Shown in pieces: positions 1-7,114 of a stretch of DNA of 25,786 bases. This stretch comes from a virus. Location: the IMG/VR virus record IMGVR_UViG_3300000115_005261, positions 1 to 25,786 of that record; one strand, given 5' to 3'. The position numbers and the translations under genes were made by a program. Position 1 is the stretch's first letter. Every line of letters starts with the position of its first letter. The notes under the pieces are model-generated. The model did not search any database. It saw nothing but the letters and a program-made list of their open reading frames with translations, and was not told the origin of the DNA.

Positions 1-227
1 AAAAACTACAAGAAAGGTATTACGGAGCATCAGCATGGACTGAAGCTTTTACAAAGGAGCAGTTAGAAAGCTGGATTAAAGATAAAGTATGGTTTATGCC
101 TGCTGGAGATTCAAGAGAATCCTTATTTAAATCATACCCACTAGTATTTGACTGGGTTAGAGATAATGGTTACAGAATGACTTGGAGACCACATATTATT
201 GCCTTTGAAGATCAACGCGAAGTATAG
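1..227 (+). CDS. queE: C-terminal part of probable 7-carboxy-7-deazaguanine synthase (QueE)
   Basis: The reading frame is open from the window edge (first full codon at base 3) to the TAG at 225-227, giving about 74 C-terminal residues; the radical-SAM cysteine region would lie upstream and is not visible. The tail VWFMPAGDSRESL followed about 25 residues later by WRPHIIAFEDQREV resembles the end of QueE proteins, where a 'MPxG' segment is followed by a conserved H, an aromatic residue and an RG/RE-V end. QueE converts carboxytetrahydropterin to 7-carboxy-7-deazaguanine on the way to preQ0, preQ1 and queuosine, and several phages use the pathway for deazaguanine DNA modification. The call is strengthened by folE, the first step of the same pathway, about 0.9 kb downstream. 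The usual 'WG' before the final RG is FE here, so the identification is probable, not certain. Confidence 0.6.
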   Translation, partial: KLQERYYGASAWTEAFTKEQLESWIKDKVWFMPAGDSRESLFKSYPLVFDWVRDNGYRMTWRPHIIAFEDQREV

Positions 228-229
228 AT

Positions 230-613
230 ATGCAATTAATATCCACACACCCCATTAAAAAATCAGACCTAGGTTTCCATGCTAATTTATTTGGCGGGAA
301 ACTCTTGGCTTGGCTAGATGCTTCGGCCGCAGCATTTGCTATGGAAGTATGCGATACCCCTAGAATGGTTACCGTTAAGATTGATGAATGTATATTTAAA
401 AAATCAGCTAAAGAAGGGCAAATGATTAAGATCTATGGTAAGGTTGAAAGTGTTGGTAATACTTCTCTTACACTTTATATGGAAGCCCGATCACATAATG
501 TCTATTCAGGAAAACAAACTATTATATTATCTACAAATATCACTTTTGTAAGAATAGATGAAAATAATGAACCTATCCCTATTTCAGAAAGGGTAAAAAA
601 CAAAATAAAATGA
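230..613 (+). CDS. Acyl-CoA thioesterase-like hotdog protein (YciA type)
   Basis: This 127-residue protein has the length of a single hotdog domain. The segment FGGKLLAWLDASAAAFA (about residues 21-37) matches the YciA/acyl-CoA hydrolase pattern in which a GG precedes the central helix and an Asp (here D30) is the catalytic acid. The strand VTVKIDECIFKKSAKEGQ matches the second conserved block of that family. Known members hydrolyse acyl-CoA thioesters in the cytoplasm as homo-oligomers. The start ATG lies 2 bases after the upstream stop, and the stop overlaps the next start in ATGA, so the gene is co-translated with the pathway genes around it. Its substrate in a phage is unknown; turnover of membrane lipid precursors or of a pathway intermediate are both possible. 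Confidence 0.72.
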   Translation: MQLISTHPIKKSDLGFHANLFGGKLLAWLDASAAAFAMEVCDTPRMVTVKIDECIFKKSAKEGQMIKIYGKVESVGNTSLTLYMEARSHNVYSGKQTIILSTNITFVRIDENNEPIPISERVKNKIK

Positions 614-1116
614 GAGAATTAATTACAGCAAACGACATTGAAATTAAAACCAAAATTTTAGGACAACAAATCTCAAGAGAACATGAAGGGGATAAGACAC
701 CCGTTATAATGGTGGGTTTACTTAACGGTTGTTTTGCGTTTTACAGCGATTTAGTACGAGCTATGCCTATTGATATGGAGTGTGATTTTATGCGCGTTAA
801 ATCGTATACAAACTATAAACAAGGAGATATAGAGATTACAAAAGATCTTGAAACTCCTATAAAGGGAAAACATGTTTACATTGTAGATGATATATATGAT
901 ACCGGAAATACTATGGGGTGTGTTATAGAATATTTAAAAATGAAAAACCCATTATCTATATCTATGGTAGTTTTAGTTACTAGAAAGGATTCTCCAAAAC
1001 ATGAAACTGTAAATCTACATAGTGCTTTTACTATAGAGGATGAATGGTTGATTGGTTATGGGATGGATGATAATAAAGGATTTAATAGAAATTTAAAGTC
1101 AATTTGGGCTCTGTAA
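610..1116 (+). CDS. Purine-type phosphoribosyltransferase (HPRT-like)
   Basis: The 168-residue protein has the PRPP-binding signature VYIVDDIYDTGNT at about residues 89-101, with two adjacent Asp and the DTGxT phosphate loop. An N-terminal LLNG segment (37-40) occupies the place of the family's first PRPP loop, and a MRVKSY segment (61-66) the flexible loop. Length and motif order match hypoxanthine-guanine phosphoribosyltransferases, which join a 6-oxopurine to PRPP to give the nucleotide and pyrophosphate. The start overlaps the thioesterase stop (ATGA). Beside queE and folE the enzyme may act in nucleotide salvage or possibly on a deazapurine base; the sequence does not decide the base specificity. 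Members that act on other bases cannot be excluded. Confidence 0.8.
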   Translation: MRELITANDIEIKTKILGQQISREHEGDKTPVIMVGLLNGCFAFYSDLVRAMPIDMECDFMRVKSYTNYKQGDIEITKDLETPIKGKHVYIVDDIYDTGNTMGCVIEYLKMKNPLSISMVVLVTRKDSPKHETVNLHSAFTIEDEWLIGYGMDDNKGFNRNLKSIWAL

Positions 1117-1132
1117 ATAGAGTTCGTATATT
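1103..1132 (+). promoter_or_regulatory. Promoter P1 upstream of folE
   Basis: TTTG at 1103-1106 is followed after exactly 20 bases by TATATT at 1127-1132, inside the 10-mer TTCGTATATT (1123-1132). This is the Bacteroidota-like -33/-7 arrangement, repeated eight times in this window. The folE ATG lies 24 bases beyond the motif. The -33 element starts inside the end of the preceding gene. Confidence 0.75.
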
Positions 1133-1156
1133 ATACCAAATAAAAAACTATAATTA

Positions 1157-1852
1157 ATGGAAAATAAACGAAGAAAAATTCACGAAGAATTAGAAGTAGT
1201 AAAAGTAGGTTATGCAAATGGGGTTGCTGAAGGATTCCCTTTCACTAACATAGAAAAAGCAAGAATGATTGATGATGCAGAAGAAGCTTATGGTAAGTTT
1301 TTAGATGCTTTAAAATGTGATTGGAGAGAAGACCCTAATTCAATGGAAACCCCTCGTCGTGTAGCTAAAGCTTATGTAAATGATTTATGGGCTGGTCGTT
1401 ACACAGCAATGTCTCCTATTACATCATTTCCCTCGGATGGTTATGATGGTATTGTTATAGAACGTAATATACCATTAACTTCAATGTGTTCTCATCACCA
1501 CCAAACAATAGGAGGTGTAGTTCATATTGGATATATTGCAGGAGAAGGTGGTCAAGTAATTGGATTATCTAAATTAAACAGAATTGTAGAACTATTTGGT
1601 CGTAGAGGAGCAATACAAGAACAGTTAACATCAGCTATCCACAATGCTGTAAATAAAATTACAGAAGGTAATAAAGGTGTAATTGTTACTATAGTTGCAG
1701 GACACAACTGTGTTTCATGTAGGGGTGTTAAACACCAAGGCGCTTCAATGGTAACAACTAAGGCATCAGGTGTATTTAAAGATAATACTAATCTAGCTCG
1801 TAAAGAATTTTTTGATAGTCTTAAAATCAATAACGGAGGGCATAACATTTAG
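1157..1852 (+). CDS. folE: GTP cyclohydrolase I
   Basis: This 231-residue protein is a clear FolE. The zinc and catalytic block MCSHHHQTIGG (about 110-120) supplies C111, H113 and H114, and the second block GHNCVSCRGV (about 182-191) supplies H183 and C185, matching the Cys-His-Cys zinc site of the family. GLSKLNRIVELFGRR (about 136-150) is the conserved substrate-pocket helix region. FolE converts GTP to dihydroneopterin triphosphate and formate, the entry to folate and to deazaguanine/queuosine synthesis, and works as a toroidal homodecamer. The length is close to the roughly 220 residues of bacterial enzymes, so the gene looks intact. It opens a transcription unit behind promoter P1. With the queE-like gene upstream it suggests phage-driven preQ0 supply, although folE alone could also raise host folate pools. 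Confidence 0.96.
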   Translation: MENKRRKIHEELEVVKVGYANGVAEGFPFTNIEKARMIDDAEEAYGKFLDALKCDWREDPNSMETPRRVAKAYVNDLWAGRYTAMSPITSFPSDGYDGIVIERNIPLTSMCSHHHQTIGGVVHIGYIAGEGGQVIGLSKLNRIVELFGRRGAIQEQLTSAIHNAVNKITEGNKGVIVTIVAGHNCVSCRGVKHQGASMVTTKASGVFKDNTNLARKEFFDSLKINNGGHNI

Positions 1853-1855
1853 AAT

Positions 1856-2476
1856 ATGATGTACATTAAATTTATATTAGGACAGTTAAAAGTCATAGGA
1901 CTAATAATAATCTCAGGAATAATTGCATATCCTTTCTTTGTATATCCAAATAGACGTAGAAACTGGAATACTAGATTCAGTACGTTTAGAGACAAGTGGT
2001 ACTGGTTTGCTGCAGACACAGAAGGAACTGGTTGGAATGGAACTGATGATGAACATTATCTAAATGCTACCTTTGGATTGTATGAATTAGTTAAAATGAG
2101 AGATGATAATAATAAGTGGATTCCAGATTATGATAGGTTCTGGCAAATGAATAGTATTCAAAAATTTATACTAGCTTATAGATGGAGTGTGCTTAGAAAC
2201 GGGTGTTGGAACTATATACAAAGTGTAGTTCCTAAACAAGGTCCGTGGGAAAATGAAAATTGTAAAATAAATACAGGGGGCGCTTCATGTAGGTTATGGA
2301 GAAATAAATATAATCTTGGGACCCAATCTGTAACTTGGGAAGTAGAAGGAACTAAGTACTTTAGATATTCATTTACTAAAAAGGTATTTAAAGACTACTA
2401 TCTAAACTTTATGATTGGAGCCTCAACAAATAGATACCTCATTAAATTTCGAATATTTAACATTAAAAATAATTAA
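1856..2476 (+). CDS. Membrane-anchored protein of unknown function
   Basis: I do not recognise this 206-residue protein with certainty. The N-terminus has one hydrophobic segment (about residues 6-30) followed by the basic stretch NRRRNW, consistent with a single membrane anchor. The remainder is rich in Trp, Tyr and Asn, with a central Trp-rich part (WYWFAADTEGTGWNG at about 48-62) and SVLRNGCWNYI at about 114-124. The general pattern of an anchor, YP, then a YRW...RN segment resembles a family of small membrane proteins seen in phages, but this is only a resemblance. Two adjacent ATGs (1856 and 1859) could serve as start. It lies 3 bases after folE and 3 bases before the lipoprotein gene, so it is surely co-transcribed with both. 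Confidence 0.55.
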   Translation: MMYIKFILGQLKVIGLIIISGIIAYPFFVYPNRRRNWNTRFSTFRDKWYWFAADTEGTGWNGTDDEHYLNATFGLYELVKMRDDNNKWIPDYDRFWQMNSIQKFILAYRWSVLRNGCWNYIQSVVPKQGPWENENCKINTGGASCRLWRNKYNLGTQSVTWEVEGTKYFRYSFTKKVFKDYYLNFMIGASTNRYLIKFRIFNIKNN

Positions 2477-2479
2477 AAT

Positions 2480-2989
2480 ATGAAAAATAACACAATTAAA
2501 CTTATATTTATTATCCTATTATTTAGTTCTTGTATCCCTGTTAGAATAACCACAATGAACCACCCAGGATTAACAACCTATAGAACAAATTCAACTATGT
2601 TTGATGGTACAAACATTCCATTGTATTTACGCTATCGTAGGTATAATTGTGATAATTCATATATAATACAAAATCCCCTAGGATTAGATTCTAGGTATAG
2701 TCGTTATTGGACTTCTATAGAATTTTATAATAGCCTTTATGGGGGAGATTGCATTAACTACCAGGTGCCAACCTATAATGAAAGAGTTTTTATAACAAAC
2801 CAATATAAAAGACGCAGAACAAATAAATTAAGAAGAAATATAAATACCAATACCCCTAAAATACCTAACATTGTAAGGCCAAGGGTTCAAAATACAAGAC
2901 CACCCTTAAGAAATACTCTACGAGTTAATAGTACCCCAAAACCTAACACTCGTTCAATAAAAAATAATAACCAAAAGAAAAATAATTAA
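2480..2989 (+). CDS. Putative lipoprotein with basic Asn/Arg/Pro-rich tail
   Basis: The first 18 residues form a signal peptide with a lipobox: Lys-containing N-region, hydrophobic run and LLFSSC with the acceptor cysteine at C18, a form common in Bacteroidota. The mature part of about 150 residues is rich in Tyr, Arg and Asn. From about residue 110 it becomes low-complexity and strongly basic (RRRTNKLRRNINTN, then repeated Asn-Thr-Arg-Pro runs). No enzymatic motif is visible. The product should be exported and lipid-anchored. In a phage it might act in lysis (spanin-like), superinfection exclusion or envelope remodelling. The preceding gene also encodes an envelope protein, so the two may act together. 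Function is not assigned. Confidence 0.6.
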   Translation: MKNNTIKLIFIILLFSSCIPVRITTMNHPGLTTYRTNSTMFDGTNIPLYLRYRRYNCDNSYIIQNPLGLDSRYSRYWTSIEFYNSLYGGDCINYQVPTYNERVFITNQYKRRRTNKLRRNINTNTPKIPNIVRPRVQNTRPPLRNTLRVNSTPKPNTRSIKNNNQKKNN

Positions 2990-2990
2990 G

Positions 2991-3548
2991 ATGAAAGGAA
3001 AACAATTAAACATGTTTGTAGAAGAAAATTACGAGATACCATCATCCCCTTCAGTGCCCTTTGTAGATGAGGTAGAAATATTTAATGCAACTATGGGTAA
3101 GGATTGGCAAAATAGAAAAACACCTACGATTGACCCCAAAGATGCTAAGTTTGTGATTGACTTTATTCAAGAAGAATTAGATGAATTAAAGGAAGCCGTA
3201 AATGATAAAAACATTATTGAAATATTTGATGCTTTACTAGATATTGCCTATGTAGGTCTAGGAAATGGGGCTTTAGTATTTGGGTTAAAGGATAAAATGT
3301 TGGATGGTTATGCTGAAGTTCAAGCTTCTAATATGTCCAAAATATGCCAAACCAAAGAAGAAGCAACTCAAACCGTTATGGTTAGAAGTAAAGAGCAAGG
3401 GGAAGAATGTCATTACAGAGAAATCAATGGTAAATATGTTGTTTACCGTAGCTCAGATAATAAGGTAATGAAGTCTATTAATTATTTTAGACCAGACTTA
3501 GCTCAATTTTTTACAGAACAGGATATTATGGATACTCTTATTAAATAG
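2991..3548 (+). CDS. MazG/HisE-like all-alpha NTP pyrophosphatase
   Basis: The 185-residue protein has the all-alpha NTP-pyrophosphatase signature: the EExxE helix at about 61-65 (IQEELDELKEAV) and, about 12 residues later, EIFDALLDIAYVGLG with E77, D80 and D84, which together would hold the catalytic Mg ions. Such enzymes release pyrophosphate from (d)NTPs or phosphoribosyl-ATP. A C-terminal extension of about 60 residues beyond the helical core contains a segment (about residues 140-160) that reads like a short beta-rich domain. It starts one base after the lipoprotein stop and is the last gene before a hairpin terminator, so it closes the metabolic unit. Likely roles are sanitising the dNTP pool or lowering alarmones such as ppGpp, as proposed for other phage MazG proteins. 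Confidence 0.8.
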   Translation: MKGKQLNMFVEENYEIPSSPSVPFVDEVEIFNATMGKDWQNRKTPTIDPKDAKFVIDFIQEELDELKEAVNDKNIIEIFDALLDIAYVGLGNGALVFGLKDKMLDGYAEVQASNMSKICQTKEEATQTVMVRSKEQGEECHYREINGKYVVYRSSDNKVMKSINYFRPDLAQFFTEQDIMDTLIK

Positions 3549-3574
3549 AAATTCAAATTTATTAAAAGATAGTA

Positions 3575-3606
3575 AGGCTTAACTTGGAAACAGGTTAAGC
3601 TTTTAT
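3575..3606 (+). terminator. Intrinsic terminator between the metabolic and replication units
   Basis: The perfect inverted repeat GCTTAAC (3577-3583) / GTTAAGC (3594-3600) has a 10-base loop and is followed directly by TTTTATTA. The stem can lengthen by two A-T pairs if one G bulges. It sits between the MazG-like stop and the polymerase start, where no other unit boundary is visible. Confidence 0.7.
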
Positions 3607-3633
3607 TACATTATAGTTAAAATAGGTTATAAA

Positions 3634-5319
3634 ATGTATAAAAAATGTTTTGCACAAAGAAAAGGAGGTAACACTCACCTTATCCATTTATGGACTGATG
3701 AGGAAGGTTATCAAAAAGTAGAATGGAAAAATCAAGCTTATGTAGAGTGTGATGACTCACAAGCCTCTCATACGGGGTTAAATGGGGAGTCTTTACGTAA
3801 AATATCAAATTGGAAACCTGAAAATCCAAAACTTCATTTCCATGATATGCCTGCACATCAAAAGTTTTTAGTTGAAAAGTATGGCATAAATGACGAACCT
3901 TCTACCACTCAAAGGGAAATATTTTTTGATATTGAAACGGAATGGGGGGATGCTCTTACTGAAGAATACATTAAATCTGCTCCTAAAAAGGTTACATCTA
4001 TTGCTTGGTATGATAAACAGGCTGATGAGTGGGGGATATTAATTTTAGATAAAAAATCCCAACTTAGTAGAACTAAAGCTAGGAATAAAGAAATTATACC
4101 TTGTGCTACTGAGGATGAATTATTAATGAAATTTCTAGAAAGATTTAGGGAGATTGATCCTGACATTATAGTAGGGTGGAATAGTGATTATTTTGATGTT
4201 CCCTACCTTTATTATAGAATGTGTAATGTTTTAGGTCAAGATGTAGCCCGTTATCTATCCCCTATTGGTTATGTTCGTGAAACCCCTTGGTATAAAGACC
4301 AGTATATCCAAATAGCAGGAGTTGAATCCTTAGACTATATGCGTTTACATAAAAAGTTTAGTTGGGCTGACGAACCATCATTTAAACTAGATGCTATTGG
4401 TGAGAAGTATGTAGGGATGAAAAAAGTAGAATATGAAGGGAACCTTGATGATTTATTTGAAACAGACATCCATAAATTTATTAAATACAACTTTGTAGAT
4501 GTTGAAATTCTAAAACTATTAGATGAAAAGTTAGAATATTTATCACTTGTTAAAAACTTAGCTCATAAGGGTAAACATAATTACAGTGAAGTATACGCTA
4601 ACACTAAAACCCAAGATGGAGCAATTTCAGCTTACCTTTTAAGTCAAAAGATTGTACCTCCTGCTAAAGAACGCAATCCATTTTCAAAGAAAAACTACGC
4701 TGGTGGTTATTTGTTTTGCCCCAAAGCCGGTATCTATAATTATGTATTTGATGAGGATTTAACATCACTATACCCTTCAATTATTATGACTATTAATATT
4801 GGTAAAGAAACAATGGTTGGCAGGATTATAGATGCTGATGATAGGAATAATCGTTTAGGGCTAAACGATTTAAAACGTAGAGACCCTGAAGAAGAGTTAA
4901 TTGTTGAAAATGCCAAACGCAGTAGAACTAAGGTTAATGTAGGTAGACTAGTAAACATGGTTGAGCAAAATGATCTCTCTATATCCGCAAATGGTGTGAT
5001 GTTTAACACAGATAGAGAATCTGTTTTATCTACTATATTAAAGAAATGGTTTGATGAGAGAGTTTTATATAAAAATGAGATGAAAAAAGCATATAAATCA
5101 GGTAATAAAGAACTAGGGGCTGGTTTTCATATGAAACAGTACACTATGAAAATTTTATTAAATTCCCTCTATGGAGCTACGGCACTTGGTTCATTCCGAT
5201 ATGGTAATGTAATCCTGAGTGAAGCTATAACACTCTCAGGACAGCGTATAATTCAGGAGAGTGCTTTAACAGCTAACAGACATATTAATAAGGTTATTAA
5301 AAATGAAATAGAATTATGA
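3634..5319 (+). CDS. 43A: Family B DNA polymerase, N-terminal cistron (exonuclease, palm motifs A and B)
   Basis: The 561-residue product is the N-terminal two thirds of a T4 gp43-like replicative polymerase. 3'-5' exonuclease motifs: Exo I FFDIETEW (D99, E101), Exo II GWNSDYFDVPYL (about 181-192), Exo III YNFVDVEILK (Y285, D289). Polymerase motif A is DEDLTSLYPSII (about 373-384, metal-binding D375) and motif B is KILLNSLYGA (about 506-515). The frame then stops at TGA 5317-5319, before motif C, which lies in the next cistron. Together the two products total 872 residues, close to the roughly 900 of gp43, so little or nothing is missing. No promoter of the common type precedes it; expression may come from read-through of the terminator at 3577-3604. 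Confidence 0.95.
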   Translation: MYKKCFAQRKGGNTHLIHLWTDEEGYQKVEWKNQAYVECDDSQASHTGLNGESLRKISNWKPENPKLHFHDMPAHQKFLVEKYGINDEPSTTQREIFFDIETEWGDALTEEYIKSAPKKVTSIAWYDKQADEWGILILDKKSQLSRTKARNKEIIPCATEDELLMKFLERFREIDPDIIVGWNSDYFDVPYLYYRMCNVLGQDVARYLSPIGYVRETPWYKDQYIQIAGVESLDYMRLHKKFSWADEPSFKLDAIGEKYVGMKKVEYEGNLDDLFETDIHKFIKYNFVDVEILKLLDEKLEYLSLVKNLAHKGKHNYSEVYANTKTQDGAISAYLLSQKIVPPAKERNPFSKKNYAGGYLFCPKAGIYNYVFDEDLTSLYPSIIMTINIGKETMVGRIIDADDRNNRLGLNDLKRRDPEEELIVENAKRSRTKVNVGRLVNMVEQNDLSISANGVMFNTDRESVLSTILKKWFDERVLYKNEMKKAYKSGNKELGAGFHMKQYTMKILLNSLYGATALGSFRYGNVILSEAITLSGQRIIQESALTANRHINKVIKNEIEL

Positions 5320-6251
5320 AACATATAGAAGATACTCCATGGTGGATTTGTGATCCTGAAGATACTAACTATGTAGCATACTCAGATACTGATTCAATTT
5401 ACATCCATGCTGAACCACTCCTTCGTCATTTATACCCTGATTTTGCAGAAATGCCTAGTGAAGAAAAAGATGATAAGTTAGAAGAAATAGCTTTAAAATA
5501 TCAAGACATTATTACTGATTCTTACAGTGAATTAGCTACAGATTGTTTTAATGCTAAAGGTAAGCACAGACTTGAGATGAAAACTGAATGTGTCATTAGA
5601 GCAGCTTATTTCAGAGCTACTAGAAGGTATGCCCAGTGGATTACTAAACAAGAAGGTATTACAAAAGAATCACTAGATGTTAAGGGTCTTGAATTTAAGA
5701 AAGCAAACTTCCCACCCGTATTAGGTAAATTTTTTCATAAGGCTTTAGTAGATGTATTAAAAGGGGAACAACAGTCTAATATAGATGCCCGTGTTAAAGA
5801 ATTTAAAATCCAAATACTAGATGGTACAATTCCTTTAACCCAACTAGGTAACCCCACATCTGTAAAAACATTAAACAAATACACTGAAAGGGCAGCTCGT
5901 GCTGGTGAGATGTTTACTATAGTGGCTAAAGGGGCACCAGCAGCTGTTAGAGCTGTTATTAGATATAATGATTTACTTAGGTTTTGGGGCTTGAGTAACC
6001 AACATAAAGTAATAACTCAAGGGGAAAAAATTAAATGGATTTATCTAAAATCAAATCCCTATCAGATAGATGCTATTGCATTTTTAGATTTTGATTTACC
6101 ACCAAAAATTGAAAATTTTATTGAGCAATATGCTGATAGAAAAAAGATTTTTGAATCAATTCTTTTAAATAAGTTAGAGGGTTTTTATAATGATCTAGGT
6201 TGGACTCTTTCGTTAAATCCCTATAAGGATATGTTCTTCAACTTAGACTAA
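5316..6251 (+). CDS. 43B: Family B DNA polymerase, C-terminal cistron (motif C, thumb, clamp-binding tail)
   Basis: This 311-residue protein continues the polymerase. Motif C, AYSDTDSIYI at about 21-30 with catalytic D24 and D26, is followed by KHRLEMKTE and TRRYAQWI (thumb-side motif) and ends in YKDMFFNLD, which resembles the clamp-binding tail of gp43. Its ATG overlaps the stop of the first cistron (ATGA, 5316-5319), pointing to translational coupling. A -1 shift could in principle join the frames only between the in-frame TGA at 5304-5306 and 5319, and no slippery heptamer is visible there. Two separate subunits forming one enzyme are therefore more likely. The break falls in the loop before motif C, where a discontinuity need not disturb the fold. 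Confidence 0.93.
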   Translation: MKHIEDTPWWICDPEDTNYVAYSDTDSIYIHAEPLLRHLYPDFAEMPSEEKDDKLEEIALKYQDIITDSYSELATDCFNAKGKHRLEMKTECVIRAAYFRATRRYAQWITKQEGITKESLDVKGLEFKKANFPPVLGKFFHKALVDVLKGEQQSNIDARVKEFKIQILDGTIPLTQLGNPTSVKTLNKYTERAARAGEMFTIVAKGAPAAVRAVIRYNDLLRFWGLSNQHKVITQGEKIKWIYLKSNPYQIDAIAFLDFDLPPKIENFIEQYADRKKIFESILLNKLEGFYNDLGWTLSLNPYKDMFFNLD

Positions 6252-6254
6252 AAG

Positions 6255-6284
6255 TTAGGAATACCTAAAACAAATTCGTATATT
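6255..6284 (+). promoter_or_regulatory. Promoter P2 upstream of the sliding clamp gene
   Basis: TTAG (6255-6258), 20 bases, then TATATT (6279-6284) inside TTCGTATATT (6275-6284). The clamp ATG is 22 bases downstream. The -33 element is one arm of a small inverted repeat TTAGG/CCTAA (6255-6259, 6264-6268), which may or may not matter. Confidence 0.72.
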
Positions 6285-6306
6285 ATATAAATAAAAAGTT
6301 ATAAAC

Positions 6307-7041
6307 ATGATAAGCAAACTACAATTACAAAGTATAATCGATAAGTATTATTTAGGACTAAATGAATCCGTAAAATGGGTAATTAAGGATAAAAAAATAA
6401 GTATTGATTTCATGACCCCTACTAAAGATGTTATTGGTAAAGTTACTAGTGATAATTTTTCTATGGAAGACGGAAATTTGGCAATATATGATACCAAAAA
6501 ATTACAAAGCTTAGTGTCAATATGTAGTGGAGACTTATTACTTGAGTTAGAAAAAAATAATGCTATTACCACTAAGTTAAATGTTTCAGATTTAAATTTT
6601 AACCTAACTTATGCTTTATCTGATCCTTTACTTATTAATAAGGTCGGAACTGTAAATATCCAAGATTGGGTTGTAGAATTAGATATGACTGCTGATGACA
6701 TTACAAACCTTATTAAAGCTAAAAGTGCACTATCCCAAGTGGACAATATGTTAATCACAACAACCGAGAACCTAGACAAAGATAAAGTAGTTGAGTTCAT
6801 ATTTGGAGATGAAGCTGGACATAATAATAAAATTACATATCAGGTAATGGGGAGAGTTGATGAGTTAAACTTACAAATACCATATAACTCAGATGTATTA
6901 AAAACAATACTCCAGGCAAATAAAGATATGGGAGGGGGTAAAATGCTTCTTAGTTCTATGGGTTTACTTAAATTTGAATTTTCAAATGAGGGAACTCATA
7001 GTGAATATTTTATGGTGCGTAGAGCTGAAACTGACTTTTAA
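6307..7041 (+). CDS. 45: DNA polymerase sliding clamp (gp45-like)
   Basis: The 244-residue protein lies directly behind the polymerase and ahead of the clamp loader genes. Its length is near the 228 of T4 gp45. The segment AIYDTKKLQSLVSI (about 59-72) parallels the gp45 'AIYD...' strand-helix, and the C-terminus RRAETDF parallels the gp45 end (THDF). A long mostly beta pattern with one glycine-rich turn (MGGGK) near residue 213 is compatible with the two-domain clamp fold. The clamp would be a homotrimer encircling DNA, tethering the polymerase and, in T4, also stimulating late transcription. Sequence similarity is low, as is usual for this family, so position carries much of the weight. It has its own promoter P2. 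Confidence 0.85.
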   Translation: MISKLQLQSIIDKYYLGLNESVKWVIKDKKISIDFMTPTKDVIGKVTSDNFSMEDGNLAIYDTKKLQSLVSICSGDLLLELEKNNAITTKLNVSDLNFNLTYALSDPLLINKVGTVNIQDWVVELDMTADDITNLIKAKSALSQVDNMLITTTENLDKDKVVEFIFGDEAGHNNKITYQVMGRVDELNLQIPYNSDVLKTILQANKDMGGGKMLLSSMGLLKFEFSNEGTHSEYFMVRRAETDF

Positions 7042-7057
7042 AATTCCTCAAAATTTA

Positions 7058-7087
7058 CGAGGTATATCACACAATTATTCGTATATT
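7058..7087 (+). promoter_or_regulatory. Promoter P3 upstream of the chaperonin unit
   Basis: TTCGTATATT at 7078-7087 with TATATT at 7082-7087. At the -33 position stands CGAG (7058-7061), which keeps only the final G, so this copy has the weakest -33 box of the eight. The next ATG is 27 bases downstream. Confidence 0.65.
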
Positions 7088-7114
7088 CACGTCAAATAAA
7101 TAAATCAAAGTTAT

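Noticed and set aside
5290-5320. Programmed -1 frameshift joining the two polymerase cistrons.
   Set aside because: An in-frame TGA at 5304-5306 limits the window to about 15 bases and no slippery heptamer is present there; an ATGA overlap explains the arrangement better.
6286-6293. TATAAATA, identical to the T4 late promoter box, just before the clamp gene.
   Set aside because: At this AT content several copies per strand are expected by chance, it lies directly behind P2, and similar strings occur elsewhere without pattern.
7046-7062. Hairpin CCTC/GAGG after the clamp gene as a terminator.
   Set aside because: Only four pairs and no T-run; it overlaps the -33 position of P3.
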